A DNA stretch of 11,836 bases, from positions 1 to 11,836 of the forward strand of contig CAZMSZ010000236.1 of the NCBI GenBank assembly GCA_964569055.1, written 5' to 3'. Each line of letters opens with the position of its first letter. Position 1 is the stretch's first letter. The notes below the pieces were generated by a model, which had not been told where the DNA came from, did no database searches, and saw nothing but the letters and a program-made list of their open reading frames with translations. The stretch comes from JAWLGW01 sp964569055 (GTDB lineage Bacteria; Planctomycetota; J058). The position numbers and the translations under genes were made by a program. Below, one piece after another: positions 1 through 5,446 of this stretch.

Positions 1-1
1 G

Positions 2-667
2 CGCGACTGCTCGGTGCAGCGCCGCCACCAGAAGCTGGTGGAGGAGGCGCCGTCTCCGGCGCTCGACCCCGAGCTGCGCCGCAAGATGGGCGCGGCGGCC
101 GTGGCACTCTGCCAGGAGGTGGGCTACACCAACGCCGGCACCGTGGAGTTCCTCGTCGACGGCAAGGGGAACTTCTACTTCATCGAGATGAACACCCGGA
201 TCCAGGTCGAGCACCCCGTGACCGAGGAGATCACCGGGCTCGACCTCGTGCAGCTCCAGCTGAGGATCGCGGCCGGCGAGAAGCTCCCCTTCACGCAGGA
301 GGACGTGCGGCTGCGCGGCCACGCGATCGAGGTGCGGATCAACGCCGAGGACCCCGACGACGGCTTCAAGCCGCGCCCGGGCCAGGTGGAGCGGCTGTTC
401 GTGCCGGGCGGGCGCAACGTGCGCTGGGACTCGCACATCTACGCGGGCTACAAGATCCCGCCCAACTACGACTCCATGGTCGGCAAGCTGATCGTGTGGG
501 GCGAGAGCCGCGAGGCGGCGATCGACTGCATGCGCCGCGCCCTGGGCGAGCTGGTCGTCGAGGGGATCCCCACCTCGGCCTCGCTCCATCGCAAGATCAT
601 GAACCATGTGCAGTTCCAGCGCGGGCACGCCACGACCGGGTTCATCGAGGACTACTTCACGCGCTGA
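2..667 (+). CDS. accC: Biotin carboxylase, acetyl-CoA carboxylase subunit (5' truncated)
   Basis: The gene runs in from the left edge; 221 residues plus stop are visible, roughly the C-terminal half of a family of about 450 residues. The product carboxylates biotin on the carrier protein using ATP and bicarbonate, the first half-reaction of acetyl-CoA carboxylase in fatty acid synthesis, in the cytosol. The visible part starts at RDCSVQRRHQK, which carries the family's conserved His-Gln-Lys stretch. It continues through YFIEMNTRIQVEHPVTE, holding the metal-binding Glu and the Asn/Arg/Gln/Val/Glu active-site strand, then RGHAIEVRINAEDP and VRWDSHIYAGY, which contains the catalytic Arg region. 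The C-terminal biotin-carboxylase domain is complete and ends at FIEDYFTR, as in stand-alone AccC; no biotinyl or carboxyltransferase domain follows, so it is not pyruvate carboxylase. An accB gene just upstream would be expected but lies outside the window. Confidence 0.96.
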   Translation, partial: RDCSVQRRHQKLVEEAPSPALDPELRRKMGAAAVALCQEVGYTNAGTVEFLVDGKGNFYFIEMNTRIQVEHPVTEEITGLDLVQLQLRIAAGEKLPFTQEDVRLRGHAIEVRINAEDPDDGFKPRPGQVERLFVPGGRNVRWDSHIYAGYKIPPNYDSMVGKLIVWGESREAAIDCMRRALGELVVEGIPTSASLHRKIMNHVQFQRGHATTGFIEDYFTR

Positions 668-693
668 GACAACCCATTGGGCGTTAGGGCCTT

Positions 694-711
694 GCGGCGG
701 AGGCCCGCCGC
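694..711 (+). terminator. GC hairpin downstream of accC, possible weak terminator
   Basis: A perfect 7-bp stem (GCGGCGG / CCGCCGC) with a 4-nt AGGC loop lies 27 nt after the accC stop. It has no following T-run, so it is not a classical intrinsic terminator. It could stabilise the 3' end of the accC message or be incidental in such GC-rich DNA. Confidence 0.3.
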
Positions 712-720
712 GGCACGCGA

Positions 721-745
721 CCGCTGACGGGTCGGTTGTCAGCGG
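721..745. promoter_or_regulatory. Inverted repeat overlapping the rplU -35 box (candidate operator)
   Basis: CCGCTGAC (721-728) and GTCAGCGG (738-745) form a perfect 8-bp inverted repeat separated by 9 nt. The right arm overlaps the last four bases of the -35 hexamer (736-741), so a dimeric protein bound here would compete with RNA polymerase. A second 7-bp pair, GACAACC (668-674) with GGTTGTC (734-740), uses part of the same sequence. No regulator is identified. As RNA on a read-through accC transcript the same dyad would form a hairpin. Confidence 0.4.
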
Positions 746-764
746 GCGCCTTCGCCGCTAGAAT
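736..764 (+). promoter_or_regulatory. Sigma70-type promoter for rplU-rpmA-obgE
   Basis: TTGTCA (736-741) and TAGAAT (759-764) each match the housekeeping consensus at five of six bases and are separated by exactly 17 nt. They sit in AT-poor DNA just upstream of rplU. Transcription should begin near 771, giving a leader of about 64 nt. At its start lies a 5-bp hairpin, GCCGC-CTT-GCGGC (767-779). Confidence 0.78.
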
Positions 765-834
765 TCGCCGCCTTGCGGCCCGCTCCAGGCGGACGCCGCT
801 CCGAAGCCGCGGCAACATGCGCGGAGCGAGAGAC

Positions 835-1161
835 ATGCACGCCATCATTCGGGATCGCGGGAAGCAGTACAGGGTCACCGAGGGCGAGGTCATCGAGATC
901 GACCTCATGCCGGAGGTGCAGGACGGGCAGGGCATCGCGTTCGAGGACGTGCTGCTCACCTCCGACGGCGCGGGTCAGGTCAAGGTCGGCGAGCCGACCG
1001 TGCCCGGGGCCAGCGTCCAGGGCGAGGTGGTCCAGGCCCACGTTCGCGGGAAGAAGATCGACGTCGTGCACTTCCGGCGCCGCAAGGACTCCATGGACAT
1101 GAAGGGTCACCGGCAGCCGTACACACGCGTCAAGATCGCCAAGATCGAGGCTGCGGGGTAA
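835..1161 (+). CDS. rplU: 50S ribosomal protein L21
   Basis: The product is a 108-residue protein of the large ribosomal subunit that contacts 23S rRNA. The start MHAIIRDRGKQYRVTEGEVI and the C-terminal VVHFRRRKDSMDMKGHRQPY region are typical of L21; the latter corresponds to the family's KxRRRKxYxxxxGHRQ signature. The length agrees with the usual 100-105 residues. The frame is open further upstream, back to 736, but the ATG at 835 is chosen because it fits the family N-terminus. It is also preceded by GGAG (823-826) at 8 nt, and any upstream start would overlap the promoter -35 box. It is first in the rplU-rpmA-obgE cluster, with 4 nt between its stop and the rpmA start, which suggests translational coupling. 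Confidence 0.97.
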   Translation: MHAIIRDRGKQYRVTEGEVIEIDLMPEVQDGQGIAFEDVLLTSDGAGQVKVGEPTVPGASVQGEVVQAHVRGKKIDVVHFRRRKDSMDMKGHRQPYTRVKIAKIEAAG

Positions 1162-1165
1162 CGCC

Positions 1166-1444
1166 ATGGCTCACAAGAAGGGACAGGGTTCGTCGCGCAA
1201 CGGGCGCGACTCCAACGCGCAGCGGCGCGGGGTCAAGGTCTACGGCGGGCAGGCCTGCCGGGCGGGCTCGATCATCGTGCGCCAGCTCGGCACGCGCTAC
1301 CACGCGGGGCCGAACGTCGGCATGGGCAGCGACTACACGCTGTTCGCGCTGGTCGACGGGCGCGTCCAGTTCGAGACCCGCAAGGCCAAGGGCAAGGCCT
1401 ACAAGCGGGTCAGCGTCGAGCCGGTCGCGGCCCCCCAGGGCTGA
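1166..1444 (+). CDS. rpmA: 50S ribosomal protein L27
   Basis: This 92-residue protein has a flexible N-terminal tail that reaches the peptidyl-transferase centre of the ribosome. MAHKKGQGSSRNGRDSNAQR is the L27 signature. The tail begins directly at Ala-His-Lys-Lys, without the cleavable extension found in Firmicutes. Gln replaces the more usual Gly in the KKGGGSS motif, a variant I associate with planctomycetes. The body GSIIVRQLGTRYHAGPNVGM followed by DYTLFALVDGRVQFE matches the family throughout. It starts 4 nt after rplU with no strong Shine-Dalgarno sequence, which fits coupled translation. It is followed by a 120-nt gap holding a perfect palindrome, then obgE. Confidence 0.98.
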   Translation: MAHKKGQGSSRNGRDSNAQRRGVKVYGGQACRAGSIIVRQLGTRYHAGPNVGMGSDYTLFALVDGRVQFETRKAKGKAYKRVSVEPVAAPQG

Positions 1445-1485
1445 AGCCAAGCCTTCGGCGCGGCTCGAGTACATTTGGGATCGTG

Positions 1486-1505
1486 GCGGGCGCCGCGGCG
1501 CCCGC
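1486..1505. repeat. Perfect 20-bp palindrome between rpmA and obgE
   Basis: GCGGGCGCCG (1486-1495) is followed directly by its reverse complement CGGCGCCCGC (1496-1505), with no mismatch. In the message it could fold as a very stable GC hairpin with a tight loop about 60 nt ahead of the obgE start. It could attenuate read-through, limit mRNA decay, or be a protein-binding dyad. No T-run follows it. Confidence 0.6.
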
Positions 1506-1564
1506 GCGCGGGCGGGGGGAGCCACCTCCGCCCGCTTTCGCTTCACGGCTGGGGCGCGTCGGTC

Positions 1565-2596
1565 ATGTTCGTCGACCGGGTCACGATCGAGGTGCAGGCG
1601 GGCCGGGGCGGCGACGGCGCGGTGTCGTTCCTGCGCGAGGCGTTCCGGCCCAGGGGCGGCCCCGACGGGGGCGACGGGGGCGACGGCGGCTCGGTCGTGC
1701 TGGTGGTCGTGCCCCACCGGATGACCCTGGAGGACGTGGCGCAGCACCCGCGCTACAAGGCTCAGAGCGGACAGCCCGGCCGCGGCAAGAACTGCACCGG
1801 CAAGAGCGGCGAGGACCTGCGCCTGCGCGTCCCGCCGGGGACGCTGGTGATCGACGACGAGAGCGGCGAGCAGGTCGCCGATCTGACCGAGGCGGGCCAG
1901 GAGCTGGTGCTCGCCCGCGGCGGGCGCGGAGGCAAGGGGAACGCGCGCTTCGCCACCGCGATCAACCAGGCGCCGCGGATCGCCACCCGCGGCCGCGACG
2001 GCCAGCAGGGCCGCTACCGGCTCGAGCTCAAGCTGATCGCCGAGGTCGGGATCGTGGGGCTGCCCAACGCCGGCAAGTCGACCTTCATCAGCCGGGTCTC
2101 CAACGCCCGCCCGCGGATCGCGGACTACCCCTTCACCACCCTGGTCCCCAACCTCGGCGTGGCGGTGCTCGGCCCCGAGCGCGAGCTGGTGATCGCCGAC
2201 ATCCCGGGGCTGATCGAGGGCGCGAGCGAGGGGCGCGGCCTGGGCGACGACTTCCTCCGCCACGTGGAGCGCACGCGCGTCCTGCTCCACCTCGTGGACG
2301 GCGCCAGCCCCGAGGCGGGCGGCCCCGAGCCCGTCGAGGCCTACCGCACGATCCGCCGCGAGCTCGAGCGCTACGCGGGCGGCGGGCTGGCGGGCAAGCC
2401 CGAGATCGTGTGCCTCAACAAGACCGACGCGCTCCTCCCCGAGCAGGTGGAGGAGCGCGCGGCCGCGCTGGAGGCGGCGGCGGGGGCGCCCGTTCGCCGA
2501 ATCTCGGCCGTGAGCGGGGCAGGCTGTCGCGAAGCGCTCGTGGCCCTCGAGGCCTTGCTGCGCCAGCCCGACGCGGGGGCCGACCTCCTCGATTGA
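1565..2596 (+). CDS. obgE: Obg-family GTPase (CgtA/ObgE)
   Basis: A 343-residue essential GTPase that binds the 50S subunit and acts in ribosome assembly and stress signalling. Residues 1-158 are the glycine-rich Obg fold (MFVDRVTIEVQAGRGGDGAV, several GGDGG turns). Residues 159-335 are the G domain: G1 GLPNAGKS at 165-172, the Thr pair at 191-192 (YPFTTLVPN), G3 DIPG at 212-215, G4 NKTD at 285-288 and G5 SAVSG at 314-318. The protein ends soon after the G domain, so the OCT domain of Firmicutes and the acidic tail of Escherichia coli ObgE are absent. The frame is open upstream to 1475, but the ATG at 1565 matches the conserved N-terminus. No clear Shine-Dalgarno sequence precedes it. The rplU-rpmA-obgE order is widely conserved. 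Confidence 0.97.
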   Translation: MFVDRVTIEVQAGRGGDGAVSFLREAFRPRGGPDGGDGGDGGSVVLVVVPHRMTLEDVAQHPRYKAQSGQPGRGKNCTGKSGEDLRLRVPPGTLVIDDESGEQVADLTEAGQELVLARGGRGGKGNARFATAINQAPRIATRGRDGQQGRYRLELKLIAEVGIVGLPNAGKSTFISRVSNARPRIADYPFTTLVPNLGVAVLGPERELVIADIPGLIEGASEGRGLGDDFLRHVERTRVLLHLVDGASPEAGGPEPVEAYRTIRRELERYAGGGLAGKPEIVCLNKTDALLPEQVEERAAALEAAAGAPVRRISAVSGAGCREALVALEALLRQPDAGADLLD

Positions 2597-2683
2597 GACC
2601 TGTCCAGGGGTCCCGTCGACGTGGCACGCCTGGGAGCGACCTGCTAACGTACGGGCCGCGACAGCGCGAACGCCGGAGGGTAG

Positions 2684-3796
2684 GTGGATTTCCACAACCT
2701 GCTGACGAAGATGGTCAAGGCGCGGGCATCCGACCTTTTCATCAAGGTCGGCAGCCCGCCGTCGATGCGGATCGACGGCCGCATCCGGTTCCTCCAGGGG
2801 CAGGTCACCTCCCAGGAGGAGGCGAACAAGATCCTGCACGCGATCACCAAGTCGCGCGGGGGCAACCAGCTCGACAGCGCCGGGCGGCTCCGCAAGGAGA
2901 TCGACATCGCGTACGACGTGCCCAAGGTGGGGCGCTTCCGCGTGAGCATCTCCTCGCAGCGCGGGAACCTGTTCTTCGTGCTGCGGACGGTCACCCGCGC
3001 CGTCATGACGTTCGAGGACCTCCACCTGCCGCGCGAGCAGCTGGAGAAGCTCGCGAACCTGCAGCGCGGGCTGGTGCTGGTGACGGGCGTCACGGGCTCG
3101 GGCAAGAGCTCGACCCTGGCGGCGATCATCAACTACATCAACCACCACCAGAACAAGCACATCATCACGATCGAGGACCCGATCGAGTACGTGTTCAAGG
3201 ACAAGCGCTCGATCGTGACCCAGCGCGAGGTCGGCGCCGACACCGCCAACTTCCCGAGCGCGATCCGCGCCGCCCTGCGCCAGTCGCCCGACGTGCTCAT
3301 GATCGGTGAGATGCGCGACCTCGAGACCATGAACGCCTCGATCCACGCGGCCGAGACGGGCCACCTCGTGATGTCGACGCTCCACACGGTCAACGCGCAG
3401 CAGACGGTGGAGCGCATCATCAACTACTTCCCGCCGCACCAGCACGAGCTGATCCGCATGCAGCTCTCCATGGTGCTCGAGGGCGTCATCGCCCAGCGCC
3501 TCGGCCCCAAGAAGGGCGGCGCCGGCCGCGTCCCCGCGCTGGAGCTGATGATGAAGTCCCCCAGCATCAAGGACATGCTCAAGGAGGGCCGCACCTCGGA
3601 CCTCTACAAGTGCATGGCCGAGTCGGAGTACTTCGGCTGCCAGACCTTCAACCAGTCGATCCGCAAGCTGTACCAGGACGACCTGATCGCGCTCGAGGAC
3701 GCCATGAGGCTCGCCGACAACCCCGACGAGCTGAAGATGGAGCTGCGCGGCATCGTGAAGGGCTCCCGAGCGAGCGACTTCGACTTCTCCTTTTGA
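2684..3796 (+). CDS. pilU: PilT/PilU-family type IV pilus retraction ATPase
   Basis: A 370-residue cytosolic hexameric ATPase of the twitching-motility family that powers pilus retraction. It has an N-terminal PAS-like domain (about 1-105), Walker A GVTGSGKS at 135-142, the Asp box ITIEDPIEY at 161-169 with the catalytic Glu, an atypical Walker B DVLMIGE at 203-209 followed by MRDLETM, and the His box STLHT at 231-235. The N-terminus (MDFHNLLTKMVKARASDLFI), RIINYFP and the tail with DAMRLADNPDEL look more like PilU than PilT, while GEMRDLET is more PilT-like, so the symbol is tentative. The start is GTG at 2684, with GGAGGG at 2675-2680 only 3 nt away. No other pilus gene lies in the window. 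The 87-nt gap after obgE shows no convincing promoter. The stop codon lies inside a strong hairpin. Confidence 0.9.
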   Translation: MDFHNLLTKMVKARASDLFIKVGSPPSMRIDGRIRFLQGQVTSQEEANKILHAITKSRGGNQLDSAGRLRKEIDIAYDVPKVGRFRVSISSQRGNLFFVLRTVTRAVMTFEDLHLPREQLEKLANLQRGLVLVTGVTGSGKSSTLAAIINYINHHQNKHIITIEDPIEYVFKDKRSIVTQREVGADTANFPSAIRAALRQSPDVLMIGEMRDLETMNASIHAAETGHLVMSTLHTVNAQQTVERIINYFPPHQHELIRMQLSMVLEGVIAQRLGPKKGGAGRVPALELMMKSPSIKDMLKEGRTSDLYKCMAESEYFGCQTFNQSIRKLYQDDLIALEDAMRLADNPDELKMELRGIVKGSRASDFDFSF

Positions 3797-3815
3797 GTTC
3801 GCTTCGCGAACTCAA
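3793..3815 (+). terminator. Perfect 10-bp hairpin over the pilU stop codon
   Basis: TTGAGTTCGC (3793-3802) and GCGAACTCAA (3806-3815) pair perfectly around a 3-nt TTC loop. The left arm contains the TGA stop codon (3794-3796). No T-run follows on either strand, so it is not a standard intrinsic terminator. It is still the obvious 3'-end structure of this transcript and may act with Rho or protect the mRNA end. Confidence 0.5.
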
Positions 3816-3890
3816 GTGGGTGGGGTCGGCGAGACGTCCCCGTTGGTTGGTTGAGGTTTGGTGGGGGCGGTCGGTGATCGCCCCGCTCTT
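3816..3890. other. Degenerate flank of the tandem array, with a small hairpin
   Basis: This stretch has no gene. It holds GT-rich sequence with a TTGGTTGA at 3847-3854 that resembles the core of the 44-bp repeat but is out of register with it. It also holds an inverted repeat, GGGGCG (3864-3869) with CGCCCC (3879-3884), around a 9-nt loop. It is probably a decayed outer copy of the repeat array. Confidence 0.35.
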
Positions 3891-4232
3891 GCGAAGAGAT
3901 TCATTGGTTGAAGACGGCAGAGCGCCCCGCTATTGCGAAGAGATTCATTGGTTGAAGACGGCAGAGCGCTCCGTTCTTGCGAAGAGATTCACTGGTTGAA
4001 GACGGCAAGGCGCCCGTTCTAGCGAAGAGATTCATTGGTTGAAGACGGCAGAGCGCCCCGTTCTTGCGAAGAGATTCATTGGTTGAAGGCGGCAGAGCGC
4101 CTCGTTCTTGCGAAGAGATTGCTTGGTCGAGGACACTCGTCCTCGCGAAGAGATTGATTGGTCGAGGGCGGCGGAGCGCCCCGTCCTTGCGAAGAGATTG
4201 ATTGGTTGAACACCGCCGAGCGCCTCGGCTTG
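3891..4232. repeat. 44-bp tandem repeat array, eight units
   Basis: Eight head-to-tail units start at 3891, 3935, 3979, 4022, 4066, 4110, 4145 and 4189, each opening with GCGAAGAGATT. Six are 44 bp, one (3979) is 43 bp and one (4110) is 35 bp after an internal deletion. Units 1-5 are almost identical; units 6-8 carry shared changes (GATTGATTGGTCGAG in place of GATTCATTGGTTGAAG), and unit 8 is the most diverged. Within a unit short dyads are visible: TTCA-N5-TGAA, ACGG...CCGT, and CTT-GCG-AAG across the unit boundary. The whole unit is conserved, so there are no spacers and this is not a CRISPR. Open frames across it on the minus strand are a by-product of repetition: 44 is not a multiple of three, so the frame changes in each copy. 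Confidence 0.92.
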
Positions 4233-4383
4233 CCAGCCGGGCTCGGCCGGCGAGCTGTTGGTCATGGCGGCGCCGTTCGCCGCGTGCAGCCCTCGCAACT
4301 TGCTGGCCGCGACGTGAGGCGAGGCTGAGCCGCGGGTCGCGGTGCCGGGCGGTGCCCGTGCGCCCCGCGGGCGGAGGGTGCAC

Positions 4384-4398
4384 GAACATAGTGCGAAC
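4384..4398 (+). promoter_or_regulatory. GAAC-N7-GAAC direct repeat, candidate LexA-type box
   Basis: GAAC at 4384-4387 and again at 4395-4398 are separated by 7 nt. GTTC-N7-GTTC, the same motif read on the other strand, is the SOS box of alphaproteobacterial LexA. The second half lies near the -35 position relative to the weak TACGAT at 4420. The motif is short and could be chance, and the LexA site of this organism is unknown. Confidence 0.25.
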
Positions 4399-4432
4399 TC
4401 GCCCTGTCGGTCCGGCCCATACGATCGCCCGC

Positions 4433-4441
4433 GGAAGGAGG
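4433..4441 (+). promoter_or_regulatory. Strong ribosome binding site for the Rpn-like gene
   Basis: GGAAGGAGG ends 5 nt before the ATG at 4447. It contains the full AAGGAGG anti-16S core and fixes the start, although the frame is open further upstream. Confidence 0.8.
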
Positions 4442-4446
4442 CGCGC

Positions 4447-5328
4447 ATGGGGGCGCTCGACCTGGCGGGGAAGGCCTGGATCGCGAATGCGGCGCGTGAG
4501 GTCGCGGCGCTCGCGTGGGAGGGGCCGGTGCAGCGGGCGCGGGTGGTGCGAAAGGATCTGCCGTGGAGCGAGGCGCAGGTCGACGAGCTCTTGGAGGTCC
4601 AGACCGCCGCCGGGCGGGCCTCGCTCCACGTCGAGCTCCTGGCAGGTGCCAAGGCGGACGCGGGGCGGCGGGTCCATGGCTACTGGACCGAGCTCCACCC
4701 CGCGCACGACCGGCTGCTCTCGCTGCTCGTGGTCCTGAAGCGCGGCCGCAAGCAAGGGCGTCCACGAGACGAGTACCGAGTGGCAGGTGCCGGACCGATC
4801 GCCGAGGCGCTCCGGTTCCGCTACCGGGTGGTGTGCGCGTGGGACGACACCGCCGAGAAGATCCTCGTGGGCCCGCCGGGCCTGCTCCCCTTGCTTCCGT
4901 TCACACGAGACGCCAGGCCAGCGGACGTCGATCACGCGCTGGCCGGGCTCGGGCGCGTACGCGACCGGACCCGCGTGGCCGAGCTCCGCGTGGCGCTGTG
5001 TGTGTTCGCGGCCAACGTGTTCCCGACCGTCGATTGGTTTGCCAGAATCCCAGGTGAGGACCGCATGCGATCTACGACGTACGACCGGATCGTTCAGGAA
5101 GGGGAGCGCAAGGGACGATTGGAGCTCGTCACGGAGCTGCTGCAGGGCCGGCTCGGGCGCGACGCCGTGCGCTTCGTCGAGGCGCTCGCCGCGGTCGATG
5201 ACGAGCGTCTCCTCGCGATTGGACGCGCGGTCGCGCAGCAGCGCTCCCGGGCGAAGCTCCTCGCGGCGCTGGAGGCGCTCTGCGGCGGCGCGAACGGTCG
5301 GGCTCGAGCGCCTCGCGCGCGTCGCTAG
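4447..5328 (+). CDS. Rpn-family PD-(D/E)XK nuclease / putative transposase-like protein
   Basis: A 293-residue protein resembling the Rpn (recombination-promoting nuclease) / PD-(D/E)XK 'putative transposase' family, which is often multicopy in planctomycetes and cyanobacteria. The order of motifs fits: a charged strand with D46 (VDELLEVQ), a central strand LHVELLAG with E63, a helix around GRRVHGYW, the strand LLSLLVVLKRG, then FRYRVVCAWDD and GPPGLLPLLPF. The C-terminal module MRSTTYDRIVQEGERKGRLE (from M207) matches the family's MxxSTTYxxIxxEG stretch before its variable tail. The usual Glu-x-Gln/Lys of the active site reads E63-L64-L65, so catalysis may be impaired. Known Rpn proteins are DNA endonucleases acting as toxic antiphage proteins, blocked by a separately translated C-terminal fragment. 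Here M207 has its own GAGGA site, and the 3' part of the gene is duplicated downstream. The family call is from memory of motif patterns. Confidence 0.68.
   Translation: MGALDLAGKAWIANAAREVAALAWEGPVQRARVVRKDLPWSEAQVDELLEVQTAAGRASLHVELLAGAKADAGRRVHGYWTELHPAHDRLLSLLVVLKRGRKQGRPRDEYRVAGAGPIAEALRFRYRVVCAWDDTAEKILVGPPGLLPLLPFTRDARPADVDHALAGLGRVRDRTRVAELRVALCVFAANVFPTVDWFARIPGEDRMRSTTYDRIVQEGERKGRLELVTELLQGRLGRDAVRFVEALAAVDDERLLAIGRAVAQQRSRAKLLAALEALCGGANGRARAPRARR
5056..5067 (+). promoter_or_regulatory. Candidate internal translation start in the Rpn-like gene
   Basis: GAGGA (5056-5060) lies 4 nt before the in-frame ATG of codon 207 (5065-5067). Starting here would give an 87-residue C-terminal product. 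The same GAGGA-N4-ATG arrangement is kept in the duplicate at 5438-5449. Rpn proteins are known to make a C-terminal antitoxin from an internal start. Confidence 0.4.
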
Positions 5329-5345
5329 CGAGGCCGCTCACGTGA

Positions 5346-5446
5346 GTCGATCGCGCGCTCGGGGCGCTCGGGCGCGTGCACGACCGGACGCGGCCGGCCG
5401 AGCTACGGGTGGCGCTGTACTTGCCCGAGTTCCAACTGAGGACCAC
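5346..5446 (+). pseudogene. Broken upstream part of the duplicated Rpn-like gene
   Basis: This is a remnant of the duplicated region corresponding to parent residues about 161-206. ALGRVHDRTRPAELRVALY is readable in one frame (to about 5420) and matches GLGRVRDRTRVAELRVALC of the intact gene. A net loss of 37 bp then shifts the frame before the STTYDRI module, so nothing can be translated through from here into 5447-5722. No upstream nuclease domain is present in this copy. Confidence 0.75.

Larger units (their letters stand above)
4233..4446. other. Spacer between the repeat array and the Rpn-like gene
   Basis: No gene is seen here. The stretch is GC-rich with several short dyads. Near its right end are the GAAC direct repeat (4384-4398), a weak -10-like TACGAT (4420-4425) with no recognisable -35 element at the right distance, and a strong Shine-Dalgarno sequence for the next gene. 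The promoter of the Rpn-like gene most likely lies here, but I cannot place it firmly. Confidence 0.5.

Noticed and set aside
736..834. Longer rplU starting at 736
   Set aside because: It would overlap the promoter and add 33 Arg-rich residues foreign to L21; the ATG at 835 has a proper ribosome binding site.
2622..2637. Sigma54 promoter before pilU, suggested by TGGCAC
   Set aside because: The -24 half is present, but the -12 half (TTGC) is absent at the required spacing. A sigma70 pairing from TTGAGA at 2593 also finds no -10 element at 17 nt.
1130..3445. 771-residue minus-strand frame antisense to rpmA, obgE and pilU
   Set aside because: It is a GC-rich shadow frame: low-complexity Arg/Ala/Val composition, covering three well-identified genes on the other strand.
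3891..4232. CRISPR array
   Set aside because: The entire 44-bp period is conserved between units; there are no unique spacers, and no cas genes are nearby.
3901..4935. 344-residue minus-strand frame over the repeat array with recurring LQPMNLFARTG-type peptides
   Set aside because: The repeat length is not a multiple of three, so the same peptides recur in shifted frames. Half of the frame lies antisense to the Rpn-like gene, and no start signal or family is seen.
4787..5446. Continuous frame joining the Rpn-like region to the small C-terminal frame
   Set aside because: Before 5447 this frame is out of register with the real Rpn-like gene and reads Arg/Ser-rich shadow sequence; only the part from 5447 is homologous to the protein.
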